A stretch of 64,000 nt of DNA. Source: Phocaeicola massiliensis B84634 = Timone 84634 = DSM 17679 = JCM 13223. Its GTDB lineage: Bacteria; Bacteroidota; Bacteroidia; Bacteroidales; Bacteroidaceae. Where the stretch lies: the NCBI RefSeq assembly GCF_000382445.1, contig NZ_KB905472.1:2494602-2558601 (forward strand), written 5' to 3'. The notes under the pieces are model-generated. The model did no database searches and had not been told where the DNA came from. It worked only from the letters and a program-made list of their open reading frames with translations. Positions 7,589 to 16,549 of this stretch are shown piece by piece (position 1 is the first letter of the stretch; every line of letters starts with the position of its first letter). Position numbers and translations under genes: made by a program.

Positions 7589-9619
7589 ATGAAAGAGACT
7601 GATATTTTTTACAGACTTAAACTAAGTTATTTCTTGCTTTATAGCATTATCCTATTATTACCCAATATTACTCAAGGGCAAGAGATAGGAGATACTATTA
7701 TCGGAAAAGTACATAAAATAACAGATGTTATAGTAACTGCTGAACGTACCAAGCAACAAGTAAAAAGTATTAGTCCCTTCCAACAACTCAACAAGAAGCA
7801 ATTGCAACAACAAGGCATTACGGATATTGCTGATGCTTTACGTCGCTTCTCAGGAGTCAACATAAAGGATTATGGGGGTGCAGGAGGAATGAAAACTATC
7901 TCCGTTCGGAGTTTAGGAGCCAAACATACAGCCGTAGTTTATGACGGGGTGACACTCAGTGATTGTCAAAGCGGACAAATAGACTTGTCTCGTTTCTCTA
8001 TTGACAATATCCAGCAAATTTCACTGACCATTGGGGACAATGAAGATATTTTTGTACCGGCACGTACAGTTGCTTCTGCTGCCGCCTTAAAATTACAAAG
8101 CATATCCCCGGATTTTTCAAACAAAAAAAATCACTTGACGGGACAGATAAAGACAGGTTCTTTCGGGATGATTAATCCCCTTATCCGCTACGAACAAAAG
8201 TTTAACGAAAAGATTTCAGCATCTACCACTGGTGAATTTATGAGGGCAGACAACCTATATCCTTTCACTTTAGTCAACGGAGATTATGTTTCCAAAGAAA
8301 AACGCTATAACAACAACATTCAAACCTACAGAGGAGAACTGAATCTTTACATCAGCCCTAATAACAGAAGCACACTGAACGGAAAGATTTATTATTACGA
8401 CACAGATCAGCAATTACCCGGTGCAGTCATTCTTTACAATGCGAAAAGCCGTGAGAAGTTACGCGAACGAAATTTCTTTTCACAAGTACATTACCGTACT
8501 TATTGGGAAAATAATCTTTCTTTGTTAATCAATGGGAAATTTAACTGGAGCCAATCTCATTACCACGATGAAGGAGGGAAATACCCCGGAGGAGAATTAA
8601 ACGACCGTTATTTCCAACGAGAATACTATACATCAGGAGCATTACTATATACTCCGACTAGTCACTGGAGCATGGTTTATGCGGCAGATTACATATATAA
8701 TAACCTAAATGCCAATACTCCTAACAATACAAGCCCTTACCGGCATTCTATATTACAAACAGTAACTCTCCGATATCAAACTGATAACATAACAGCTGTT
8801 GCCATACTACTCGGATCGATATATCTTAATGGTGCAAAAGAAGGAAACGGAGCTGAGAACCGACGAAAATTATCCCCTTCCTTCTCCTTTTCATGGAAAC
8901 CTTGTACGGACGGACAGCTATACCTTCGGGCTTCCTATAAAGACATATTCAGAGTGGCTACTTTTTCTGAGAACTACTTTGACCGGATGGGCAGCCGTGA
9001 CCTTCGTCCCGAAAAGGCCCAACAATATAATGTAGGCATCACTTACCAGAACAACTTTACAAGCTGGCTACCAGCAATCAGTCTGACATTGGATGGGTAT
9101 TATAATAAGGTAAAAGATAAAATTGTGGCAATGCCCTATAATATGTTTATCTGGAATATGGTAAATTTAGGCAAAGTAGAAATTTGGGGAGTAGATGCCA
9201 ATATAAACACCACTTTCCAACTTGCAAAACATTATTCCTTACTATTGACTGGAAACTATACCTATCAATATGCAGTAGATAAAACAGACCCGGAAGTCGT
9301 ATATTACAAACATCAGATTGCATATACCCCACGTCATAGCGCAGGTGCTTCTTTAGCCTTGGAAAATCCTTTCATAAATGCTTCTCTTCATGCTACAGGT
9401 GTGAGCAAACGATATATTGCTTCCGAAAATCGTCCAAGTAATGAAATGGATGGATATATAGAATACGGACTTTCATTATACCGCAGCTTCAAGATAAAGA
9501 AGTTTACATACAATCTTCGGGGAGATATTATTAATTTGGGAAATAAACAATATGACATAGTGAAAAGCTACCCGATGCCGGGTAGAAGCTATAAACTAAC
9601 TTGCAGTATTCATTTTTAA
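7589..9619 (+). CDS. btuB: TonB-dependent cobalamin receptor BtuB
   Basis: A 676-residue outer-membrane receptor. A signal peptide (about residues 1-31, ending ITQGQ) is followed by a TonB-box-like segment ITDVIVTAERT at 44-54, a plug domain to about residue 175 (RFSGVNIKDYGGAGGMKTIS, then VYDGV) and a beta-barrel ending in phenylalanine (CSIHF). There is no N-terminal carboxypeptidase-like repeat, so it is a plain BtuB-type rather than a SusC-type receptor. Cobalamin is inferred from the riboswitch upstream and from btuG 13 bp downstream; BtuB and BtuG are known to form a complex in Bacteroides, with BtuG as a lid that hands B12 to the barrel. Confidence 0.9.
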   Translation: MKETDIFYRLKLSYFLLYSIILLLPNITQGQEIGDTIIGKVHKITDVIVTAERTKQQVKSISPFQQLNKKQLQQQGITDIADALRRFSGVNIKDYGGAGGMKTISVRSLGAKHTAVVYDGVTLSDCQSGQIDLSRFSIDNIQQISLTIGDNEDIFVPARTVASAAALKLQSISPDFSNKKNHLTGQIKTGSFGMINPLIRYEQKFNEKISASTTGEFMRADNLYPFTLVNGDYVSKEKRYNNNIQTYRGELNLYISPNNRSTLNGKIYYYDTDQQLPGAVILYNAKSREKLRERNFFSQVHYRTYWENNLSLLINGKFNWSQSHYHDEGGKYPGGELNDRYFQREYYTSGALLYTPTSHWSMVYAADYIYNNLNANTPNNTSPYRHSILQTVTLRYQTDNITAVAILLGSIYLNGAKEGNGAENRRKLSPSFSFSWKPCTDGQLYLRASYKDIFRVATFSENYFDRMGSRDLRPEKAQQYNVGITYQNNFTSWLPAISLTLDGYYNKVKDKIVAMPYNMFIWNMVNLGKVEIWGVDANINTTFQLAKHYSLLLTGNYTYQYAVDKTDPEVVYYKHQIAYTPRHSAGASLALENPFINASLHATGVSKRYIASENRPSNEMDGYIEYGLSLYRSFKIKKFTYNLRGDIINLGNKQYDIVKSYPMPGRSYKLTCSIHF

Positions 9620-9632
9620 AAATTATATAAGT

Positions 9633-10775
9633 ATGAAATTCAAACATTTATTTTTTGCAGCAGCCTTATTTAGTATAGCCCCGCTGTTCTGTGCTTGTAA
9701 CGATGATGACAATGAGATCGAAGTTCCTAGAGATCCGGAAGAAGACCCTTCTTCACAACCCGACACGACTCCTGAAGCAACTTCGCCAACCGAGGCAACA
9801 GGCTTGTACGTTATTAATGCAGGTAATCTTAGCAACAATGTTAATGGAACACTTTCTTTTATTAACTTTGAAAAAGGAACAGCAAGCAACAATGTATTTT
9901 TTGACATAAACAAAAGAAGTTTGGGAGGTACCCCTCAAGATGCAATAGTATATGGTTCGAAAATGTATATTGCCATATATGGTTCAAATATTATAGAAAT
10001 AGTAGACAAAAATACAGCTAAATCCATCAAACAGATTGTTCCGACATCCACTCAAGGGGAAGGTCCACGTGATATTATAGCTGCTAATGGAAAAGTATAT
10101 GTTTCTATGTATGATGGATATGTTTCTCGTATCGACACTCTTAGCCTAACTATTGATGCTACATTAAAAGTTGGTCCAAATCCAGAAGAGATGACAGTGG
10201 CCAACGGCTACCTGTATGTTGCTAACTCAGACGGAATGAATTATGGTGCAGATTATGCAAATGGAAAAAGTGTTTCTAAAATAGGCCTAAAGACATTTAC
10301 AGAAGCAAAAAGAATACCCGTAGGACTAAATCCCACTAAAATTTGTTCTACTACGGAAGGAAACGTATATGTCTTAGCAATGGGTAATTATAATGACATA
10401 TCAGCTAAAGTACAAAAAATTGACAATATGAATATTGTTACAGATGTAACGGAAGCAACATTAATGACTGTAAAAGATAATACCCTTTACCTTATCAATG
10501 CTCCTTATGGCGCAACGGAAAATACTTATTTCAGTATAGATACAAAAACAGGAAATGAAACAAAAAATTTAATAGATCAACCTGTTGATAGCCCTTGTGG
10601 CATCGCAGTCAATCCATTTACCGGAAATATTTATATCAGTTCTTACAATATGGTTGGAGGATGGCCAAGTTATACCACTGATGGCTATGTAAACGAATAT
10701 TCGGCAAACGGCAAATTTACAAACAAATACAATGTAGGGGTAGGTCCATGCGGATTAACCTTCTTACTGAAATAA
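9633..10775 (+). CDS. btuG: Surface B12-binding lipoprotein BtuG (beta-propeller)
   Basis: A 380-residue lipoprotein with lipobox ending at cysteine 22, followed by NDDDNE, a strong surface-export acidic run, then a Pro/Ser/Thr linker to about residue 55. The rest is a YncE-like seven-bladed propeller, seen as repeats such as GPNPEEMTVANGYLYVANS, GLNPTKI and VNPFTGNIYISSYN. This is the architecture of BtuG, which binds cobalamin with extreme affinity at the cell surface and sits on BtuB. It lies directly after btuB in the same transcript and ends at a strong terminator-like hairpin. Confidence 0.9.
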   Translation: MKFKHLFFAAALFSIAPLFCACNDDDNEIEVPRDPEEDPSSQPDTTPEATSPTEATGLYVINAGNLSNNVNGTLSFINFEKGTASNNVFFDINKRSLGGTPQDAIVYGSKMYIAIYGSNIIEIVDKNTAKSIKQIVPTSTQGEGPRDIIAANGKVYVSMYDGYVSRIDTLSLTIDATLKVGPNPEEMTVANGYLYVANSDGMNYGADYANGKSVSKIGLKTFTEAKRIPVGLNPTKICSTTEGNVYVLAMGNYNDISAKVQKIDNMNIVTDVTEATLMTVKDNTLYLINAPYGATENTYFSIDTKTGNETKNLIDQPVDSPCGIAVNPFTGNIYISSYNMVGGWPSYTTDGYVNEYSANGKFTNKYNVGVGPCGLTFLLK

Positions 10776-10777
10776 TA

Positions 10778-10829
10778 AAATATAGTTTTGCTTCTCTTCA
10801 CTTTTGGTGAAGGAAGCAAAACTATATTT
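10778..10829 (+). terminator. Long hairpin after btuG
   Basis: A perfect 17-bp stem (AAATATAGTTTTGCTTC at 10778-10794 with its complement at 10813-10829) encloses a second stem TTCAC/GTGAA. The 3' end is TATATTTCCC rather than a long T run, so it could end or only weaken transcription from the riboswitch promoter into btuFCD, or protect the btuG 3' end. Confidence 0.7.
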
Positions 10830-10830
10830 C

Positions 10831-11334
10831 CCTCATAAATTAAATAATCTCATAAAGCTTCCCTCACTTTTTGATAACCGTGTAGAGATTATCAGCCCGG
10901 GATGCCTTCCCGATGGGCTGACTGTGGAAAGTATCAAACTGGGAAGCGCCGTAGTACGCAATCCTTTCATTGCCAATTTCTGTGCTAAAACGATGCCTTA
11001 TCGTGGTCTGGGCTCAGGGATTATACGTGCACTTCAAGAAGAACCGAATATAAAATTCATCAATGAGCCGGTAGGAATGCAGTTTATTTCAGTAATAAAC
11101 AGAATCGCTGATGAGGGAGTAAATGAAGGTGAGGGAATAAACGAGGGAATAAACGAACTTGAAAGCCTTATCCTCACCTTCTTGAAAAAGAAACCCGGTG
11201 CAAAAGGATATGAAATTGCAGAATATATCCAAAAAGGAGCTGCTACGACAGAGCGTTATTTAAAATCACTGAAAGATAAAGAATTAATAGAATACAAAGG
11301 TTTCCGTAAAACCGGCGGATATTATAAAAAATAA
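10831..11334 (+). pseudogene. 5'-truncated AlbA/Schlafen-type ATP-binding regulator
   Basis: Open reading of about 168 codons that matches only the C-terminal part of the AlbA_2/Schlafen-like proteins often annotated as ATP-dependent helicase RecG-related regulators. FDNRVEIISPGCLPDGL and MPYRGLGSGIIRAL are the GHKL-like ATPase end, and the last 65 residues are a winged helix (AKGYEIAEYIQKGAATTERY). Full-length relatives are about 450-550 residues; the N-terminal AlbA domain is missing. The only upstream in-frame start, a TTG at 10804, lies inside the btuG hairpin. A short repeated run, GINEGINE, precedes the winged helix. The stop is 1 bp before btuF, so residual translation could still couple to it. 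Confidence 0.65.
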
Positions 11335-11335
11335 C

Positions 11336-12463
11336 ATGAAACAAGTAATCCTATTTATCTTCTTGCTTGCCCTTCTTTCCGCCTGCGGCGGAAAAAGCAA
11401 GACTGCTTCTGTAATAGAAGCAGAAGAAGCAATCCCTTTGCGTTATGCAGAAAACTTCAGCCTGTCTGCAACCGAAGACTATACCATCGCCCGCCTGCGC
11501 AATCCATGGGATACGACCCGGATACTGCATACCTATGTCTTGGTTGACAAAGAAAAGTCCCTGCCTGCCGACTTGCCCGAAGGGACACTTGTCCGCACGC
11601 CATTGAGCAAGGCCGTTGTTTACTCATCCGTACATTGCGGATTGCTCAACCAGATTGGTGCTTTGAAGAGTATTGGAGGAGTCTGCGATTTGAAGTATAT
11701 CAAACTGCAAGAAGTGCAGGATGGCTGCCGCACAGGAAGCATCGCCGATGTAGGGAATGGCATGAACCCGGATATAGAAAAGATAATCGACCTGCACCCC
11801 GATGCCATTATGCTCTCCCCTTTCGAGAACAGTGGCGGATACGGACGGGTGGAGAAACTCAACATCCCCATTATCGAATGTGCGGACTACATGGAAACTT
11901 CGGCATTGGGACGTGCCGAATGGATGCGTTTTTATGGTCTCCTATTTGGTCAAGCACAAAAAGCGGACAGCTTGTTTGCCGAGGTGGAAAAAAACTATAA
12001 TGAGCTGAAAGCATTGGTTGCTCCCCTTTCATCTGCGCCGAGCGTTATCAGCGAACTGAAAAACGGTTCGGCTTGGTATGTTCCGGGAGGTAAAAGCACC
12101 TCTGCACGCATCTATGCGGATGCCGGGGCCAATTATGTGTTTGCCGATGACGAGCATAGCGGTTCTGTTCCCCTAGCCTTCGAAACCGTGTTTGACAAAG
12201 GTCAGAATGCAGATTTCTGGCTCATCAAATATAATCAGGCCATTGACAAGACTTATAAGGAATTGGAGCAGGACTATGCTCCATACACCGGTTTCCGCGC
12301 ATTCAAGGAACGCAACATTTATGGATGCAACACAGGGAAGGTAGACTTTTACGAAGATTCCCCTTTCCATCCCGACCGATTACTGAAAGATTTGATAAAA
12401 ATATTCCATCCTACGCTTTTAGAAGGGTATGAATTAAAATATTTCACTAAATTAGCGGAGTAA
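11336..12463 (+). CDS. btuF: BtuF-like B12-binding lipoprotein of an ABC importer
   Basis: A 375-residue substrate-binding lipoprotein (lipobox LLSAC, cysteine 17) of the helical-backbone type used for cobalamin, haem and siderophores. The typical core is visible: VVYSSVHCGLLNQIGALKSI, later MNPDIEKIIDLHPDAIMLSP and FWLIKYNQ. It precedes the FecCD-type permease and ATPase genes, separated from the permease by 115 bases that hold a repeat element. B12 is inferred from the locus; an iron chelate cannot be ruled out from the protein alone. The G+C content rises clearly here compared with the MACPF-btuB-btuG block. Confidence 0.85.
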   Translation: MKQVILFIFLLALLSACGGKSKTASVIEAEEAIPLRYAENFSLSATEDYTIARLRNPWDTTRILHTYVLVDKEKSLPADLPEGTLVRTPLSKAVVYSSVHCGLLNQIGALKSIGGVCDLKYIKLQEVQDGCRTGSIADVGNGMNPDIEKIIDLHPDAIMLSPFENSGGYGRVEKLNIPIIECADYMETSALGRAEWMRFYGLLFGQAQKADSLFAEVEKNYNELKALVAPLSSAPSVISELKNGSAWYVPGGKSTSARIYADAGANYVFADDEHSGSVPLAFETVFDKGQNADFWLIKYNQAIDKTYKELEQDYAPYTGFRAFKERNIYGCNTGKVDFYEDSPFHPDRLLKDLIKIFHPTLLEGYELKYFTKLAE

Positions 12464-12475
12464 ATCACCGTAGGG

Positions 12476-12574
12476 TTATGTCAAAACGTGGATAATGCTG
12501 CCCCTACAGCTGACGATGGGATAGGCCGGGTTAGTTTTGACACACTCCCTACAGTGGGCGTAACCCCAAACAGT
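12476..12574. repeat. MITE-like dispersed repeat, copy 1 (between btuF and btuC)
   Basis: GGGTTATGTCAAAAC on the left and GTTTTGAC...TAACCC on the right form imperfect terminal inverted repeats. The interior GATAATGCTGCCCCTACAG is a shortened version of sequence also seen at 15075-15212 and, reversed, at 28083-28205. No coding capacity. Confidence 0.6.
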
Positions 12575-12578
12575 ATCA

Positions 12579-13610
12579 ATGAATAACAAAGGAACGAAAT
12601 ACGGTATCATACTGCTCCTCCTCATCCTTGCATTGACAGGAGCCAACCTGTTGTTCGGCTCGGTAAACATCCCTGCCGATGCGGTGTGGCATATCCTTAC
12701 AGGCAATGAAGTAGAAAAGGCGAGTTGGAGTTTCATAGTCTGGGAATCCCGTCTGCCGCAAGCCATTACCGCCCTCCTTTGCGGAATGGCACTCGCAGCA
12801 TCGGGACTGATGTTGCAAACCACATTCAATAATCCTTTGGCCGACCCTTCCATACTGGGAATCAGTTCGGGAGCCAGTTTGGGAGTTGCCTTGGTCATGT
12901 TGGCAGGCGCAGGTACGATTACTGCCGGAGTATTCACTTTATCCGGATTCCTGTCCGTCATTATCGGAGCATTCATAGGCTCCATGCTGGTGATGGGAAT
13001 CATCCTGTTCTTCTCCACCTTGATAAAAAACAGCATCATGCTGCTCATTATAGGTATCATGATAGGGTATATCACTTCATCTGCCATCTCCCTGCTCAAC
13101 TTTTTCTCCACGGCAGAAGGGGTGCATTCCTACATGATTTGGGGAATGGGAAACTTCGGAGGAGTATCTTTGCAGCAGCTTCCCTTTTTCTCCTTGGTCA
13201 CAGCGGCGGGGCTGCTGATTACCATACTGCTGATAAAGCCTCTGAATGCCCTGCTGCTGGGAACACGCTATGCCGAAAACCTGGGAATCAACATCCGCCA
13301 TACACGTAACCTGCTGCTTGTTGCCACCGGATTACTGACAGCGACGACCACCGCTTTCTGCGGCCCGATTTCCTTTATCGGACTGGCCGTGCCGCACATT
13401 GCCCGCCTCATGCTGGGAACCTCCAACCATAATTCCCTGCTACCTGTCACCATGCTGACGGGAGGAGCCATTGCCCTGCTCTGCAACTTCATCTGCATTC
13501 TGCCGGGCGAAGCAGGCATCATTCCGCTGAATGCCGTCACTCCGGTCATCGGTGCGCCCATTATTATTTATGTCATTGTGAACCAACGTAAAATCCAGTA
13601 CTTCAACTGA
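12579..13610 (+). CDS. btuC: FecCD/BtuC-family ABC permease
   Basis: A 343-residue inner-membrane permease with about ten helices. The FecCD-family landmarks are present: WESRLPQAITALLCGMALAASG near the N-terminus, FNNPLADPSILGISSGASLG near residue 85, the cytoplasmic coupling region GTRYAENLGINIRHTRN near 220, and CGPISFIGLAVPHIAR near 260. It moves the BtuF-delivered ligand, most likely cobalamin, across the inner membrane as a dimer with the ATPase. Its stop overlaps the ATPase start by one base (TGATG). Confidence 0.92.
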   Translation: MNNKGTKYGIILLLLILALTGANLLFGSVNIPADAVWHILTGNEVEKASWSFIVWESRLPQAITALLCGMALAASGLMLQTTFNNPLADPSILGISSGASLGVALVMLAGAGTITAGVFTLSGFLSVIIGAFIGSMLVMGIILFFSTLIKNSIMLLIIGIMIGYITSSAISLLNFFSTAEGVHSYMIWGMGNFGGVSLQQLPFFSLVTAAGLLITILLIKPLNALLLGTRYAENLGINIRHTRNLLLVATGLLTATTTAFCGPISFIGLAVPHIARLMLGTSNHNSLLPVTMLTGGAIALLCNFICILPGEAGIIPLNAVTPVIGAPIIIYVIVNQRKIQYFN

Positions 13611-14617
13611 TGGAAAAGCAAGCTGTCATCACCGCCACAGACCTGTGCATAGGTTATCGCACCCACAAAGGAGAAAAGAAAGTGCACGAACACCTTTCTT
13701 TCGGACTCTATCCGGGAGAACTGACCAGTCTGCTTGGAGCAAACGGGGCCGGAAAGTCGACTTTGCTCCGCACCCTGTCCGCTTCGCAACCTTCCCTGGC
13801 AGGAGATTTGCAATTGCTGGGCAAGCCTTTGCAGCAGTATTCGGAAAAGGAACGTTCGCGCACCATCGGTGTGGTCCTGACAGACAAGACACAAGCCGGA
13901 GGGCTGACCGTGTATGAACTGGTAGCTTTGGGACGCCAGCCGCATACAGGCTTCTTCGGGCGACTCCATCCCAAAGACCATCTCATTATCAAAGAGGCAT
14001 TGGATGCCGTAGGCATTGCCCACAAAGCCGAAAGCTACACCGCCGAACTTTCGGACGGAGAACGGCAAAAGGTAATGATAGCCAAAGCATTGGTTCAGGA
14101 ATGTCCGCTTATCATCTTGGATGAGCCGACCGCTTTTCTGGACGTGGTGAGCCGCATAGAAATCATGACTTTGCTGCATCAGTTGGCGGTGGAGCAAAAC
14201 AAGGCCATCCTGTTATCCACCCATGACATAGAACAAGCCCTGGTACTGTCGGACAAGCTTTGGCTGCTGTCCAAAGAAACAGGACTGCAATGCGGAGTGA
14301 CGGAAGATATGATTCTGAATCATCGGATGGACACGCTGTTCTCACACAGTAATATCCGGTTCGATTATAATCATGGCATCTACTATCCCACTGTAACCGG
14401 AAAAAAAGAAATCAGGGTGGAAGCCGAAAACGATACGTTGCTGCACTGGACCATCAACGCCTTAAACCGACACGGCTATACTTGCCTGCCGGCAAACCAA
14501 GGGAACCGGTTCCTACCTTATCTGCAAGCACTCTCCGACCACCGGTTGATACTCACGCAAAAAGAAGAAACGCATACATATTCTTCCTTTGAAGAAGTGC
14601 TGGCACAACTCATTTAA
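13610..14617 (+). CDS. btuD: BtuD-like ABC transporter ATPase with C-terminal extension
   Basis: A 335-residue ATPase that powers the BtuC permease. Walker A is GANGAGKST (about 43-51), the signature is a variant LSDGE instead of LSGGQ, Walker B with the following D-loop is LIILDEPTAFLD, and the switch histidine is in STHDIEQ. Family members are usually 250-265 residues; about 75 extra C-terminal residues (from roughly 260, including TLLHWTINALNRHGYTCLPA) form a small alpha/beta-looking tail seen in some Bacteroidota homologues. Translationally coupled to btuC. Confidence 0.9.
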   Translation: MEKQAVITATDLCIGYRTHKGEKKVHEHLSFGLYPGELTSLLGANGAGKSTLLRTLSASQPSLAGDLQLLGKPLQQYSEKERSRTIGVVLTDKTQAGGLTVYELVALGRQPHTGFFGRLHPKDHLIIKEALDAVGIAHKAESYTAELSDGERQKVMIAKALVQECPLIILDEPTAFLDVVSRIEIMTLLHQLAVEQNKAILLSTHDIEQALVLSDKLWLLSKETGLQCGVTEDMILNHRMDTLFSHSNIRFDYNHGIYYPTVTGKKEIRVEAENDTLLHWTINALNRHGYTCLPANQGNRFLPYLQALSDHRLILTQKEETHTYSSFEEVLAQLI

Positions 14618-14710
14618 AAAATTCACCCTGCTTAGACAGACTTAGTCACAGGAATAGGAAGATTAAACCTTTTCATACTGAAGGCTAAGGACTTACTTAC
14701 CGTCTGTTAC

Positions 14711-14820
14711 TACGTCCTGCTACAGTGGAACGTACGTCCTGCTGTAGTGGAACGTACGTCCTGCTGTAGTGGAACGTACGTCCTACTGCAATGGGACGTA
14801 TATCCTGCCGTAGTGGGACG
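14711..14820. repeat. 22-bp palindromic tandem repeat, array 1 (5 units)
   Basis: Five consecutive 22-bp units start at 14711, 14733, 14755, 14777 and 14799, of the form TACGTCCTGCTGTAGTGGAACG. Each is close to a palindrome, with ACGTCC at one side and GGACGT or GAACGT at the other. The array runs into TAATAATCC and AAAAAGCCTTAG, a flank shared with the array at 37135-37222. Confidence 0.9.
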
Positions 14821-14890
14821 TAATAATCCAGCAAATAAAAAGCCTTAGACAACCGATAAAAAACCGTTAGCCCTATAGAAAGGAAGATAT

Positions 14891-15036
14891 ATGAAAGCTT
14901 TGCTTTTATCTGATGAACAGAAGGAAAAGTATCTCACGCTTTGCTCAAAGAGAAAAAGAATACCATCCGGCAATCTTCCTTGCAAGAGGAATTGACCGGA
15001 ATGCTTTCTCCCGACAAGGATGCTCCCGCCGACTGA
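14891..15036 (+). pseudogene. Possible frameshifted small protein gene
   Basis: An ATG at 14891, with AGGAAG six bases upstream, opens MKALLLSDEQKEKYLTL and then runs in that frame to a stop at 14993-14995. A different frame starting near 14938 reads LLKEKKNTIRQSSLQEEL and ends at a TGA at 15034 after SPDKDAPAD, which looks more protein-like than chance. One inserted or lost base near 14940 would join the two into a charged protein of about 47 residues. No family is recognised. The rest of the 615-base gap 14618-15232 holds the 22-bp array and a dispersed repeat. Confidence 0.35.
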
Positions 15037-15074
15037 TATCCGGTCCGGGCCCCGTGCCTTGTGTAAATAGGATT

Positions 15075-15212
15075 GTGTCTAAACGTTGACAATGCTGTCG
15101 TTTTGCCGGTAGTAGCCAGATTCGCTCGCCCGGGAACAGCTTGTTTTGTGCATTACTTCCAAGGTCGTGACCGTCGGTTCGGGCAGGCAAACCCTGCCCC
15201 TACAGTCGACGA
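15075..15212. repeat. Dispersed repeat, copy 2 (downstream of thrC)
   Basis: Begins TGTCTAAACGTTGACAATGC and ends GCCCCTACAGTCGACG. The reverse complement of 28083-28205 matches it in blocks: AACRTTGACAATGCTG, TCCAAGGTCGTRAC and the GGGCAG...CTGCCCCTACAG hairpin. No coding potential is evident. Confidence 0.65.
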
Positions 15213-15232
15213 TTTGATAGACCATGAAAGAG

Positions 15233-16534
15233 CTATTCTTTCATCAAATAAGCCTTAAAACTTTCAAAATCCTTATTCATCGGAATGCTCTGCTTGACTC
15301 CCTTCATGAACTCTTTCAACTTGGCAGGAATCTCTACTTTGTTGCCAATGATGTCCTCCACTGTTTCCAGGAACTTTGCCGGATGAGCCGTTTCAAGGAA
15401 AACACCGGTCTCTCCCGGTTGCAAACTTTCCGAAAGGGCACGATAACCGCAAGCTCCGTGAGGGTCGAGCAAATAGCCTGTTTCCCGATAGGCTTCCTTC
15501 ACTGCTTCACGAATCTGTTCATCTGTATAGGTCGCACCCGAGATTTCCATTGCAATGGCAGCATGATTGTTGTCATACAATGCCAGTATACGAGCAAAAT
15601 TACTGGGATCGCCCACATCCATCGCATTGGCAATGGTAGCAATGGAAAGACGGGGATTATACTTTCCGGTCTGCAAGTATTGATAGAATATGTCATTGCG
15701 GTTGTTGGCCGCTATAAAACGCTTCACAGGCAAACCCATGCGCTTGCCGAACAGACCGGCCGTTATATTGCCAAAGTTACCGCTAGGCACACATACCACC
15801 ATATTATCCGCCTTACCTTCTTTCTTCAACTGTGCGTAGGCATAGAAATAATAGAATGCCTGAGGCAGGAAACGGGCCACGTTAATAGAATTTGCCGAAG
15901 TCAGTTTCATGTGCGCATTCAAGTCAGCATCCATAAACGCATTCTTCACCAATGCCTGACAATCATCAAACGTACCGTCTACTTCCAAAGCCGTAATATT
16001 CTGTCCCAGCGTAGTGAACTGCTTTTCCTGAATTTCGCTGACCTTTCCTTTGGGATAAAGCACATACACATGGATACCTTCCACTCCCAGGAAGCCATTG
16101 GCTACTGCACTGCCGGTATCTCCCGAAGTAGCGACCAGGACATTCACCTGCTTCTGCCCTTCTTTTTTAATGAAGTAACCCAGCAAACGAGCCATGAACC
16201 GTCCGCCCACGTCCTTAAAAGCCAAGGTAGGACCATGAAACAATTCCAATGAGTATATATTATCCTTCACCTTTACGGCAGGAACATCAAAACTCAACGT
16301 GTCATAAACAATTTGTTTCAATGTATCGGCAGGCACATCTTCGCCAAAGAAAGCATCGGCTACCCGATAAGCTATTTCCTGAAAAGACAGGTGCTCGATG
16401 TTATCATAAAACTCTTCCGGCAACATTTTAACAGCTTCGGGCATAAATAATCCTTTGTCGGAAGCCAGTCCCTTCACTACAGCTTCTTCTAATGAAGCAA
16501 CCGGGGACTGATGATTGGTACTGTAATATTTCAT
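15233..16534 (-). CDS. thrC: Threonine synthase
   Basis: A 433-residue PLP enzyme that converts O-phosphohomoserine to threonine. The N-terminal YYSTNHQSPVASLEEAV is typical of the bacterial long form; the PLP lysine lies in TLAFKDVGGRF near residue 112, and the phosphate-binding motif is TSGDTGSAV near 140. It is the last gene of the threonine operon, 15 bp after the phosphoglycerate-mutase-like gene, which probably makes its phosphohomoserine substrate. Confidence 0.96.
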   Translation of the reverse strand: MKYYSTNHQSPVASLEEAVVKGLASDKGLFMPEAVKMLPEEFYDNIEHLSFQEIAYRVADAFFGEDVPADTLKQIVYDTLSFDVPAVKVKDNIYSLELFHGPTLAFKDVGGRFMARLLGYFIKKEGQKQVNVLVATSGDTGSAVANGFLGVEGIHVYVLYPKGKVSEIQEKQFTTLGQNITALEVDGTFDDCQALVKNAFMDADLNAHMKLTSANSINVARFLPQAFYYFYAYAQLKKEGKADNMVVCVPSGNFGNITAGLFGKRMGLPVKRFIAANNRNDIFYQYLQTGKYNPRLSIATIANAMDVGDPSNFARILALYDNNHAAIAMEISGATYTDEQIREAVKEAYRETGYLLDPHGACGYRALSESLQPGETGVFLETAHPAKFLETVEDIIGNKVEIPAKLKEFMKGVKQSIPMNKDFESFKAYLMKE

Positions 16535-16549
16535 AATATAGATTGGTTT

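Noticed and set aside
10804..10830. TTG at 10804 as the true start of the regulator fragment
   Set aside because: It lies inside the btuG hairpin and the residues before about 10858 show no similarity to the family.
14711..14820. Tandem 22-bp units as a CRISPR array
   Set aside because: Units follow each other without spacers, are near palindromes and no cas genes are in the window.
15224..16252. Long open frame of 342 codons on the plus strand
   Set aside because: It lies opposite thrC, whose product is complete with all motifs; the antisense product resembles no family.
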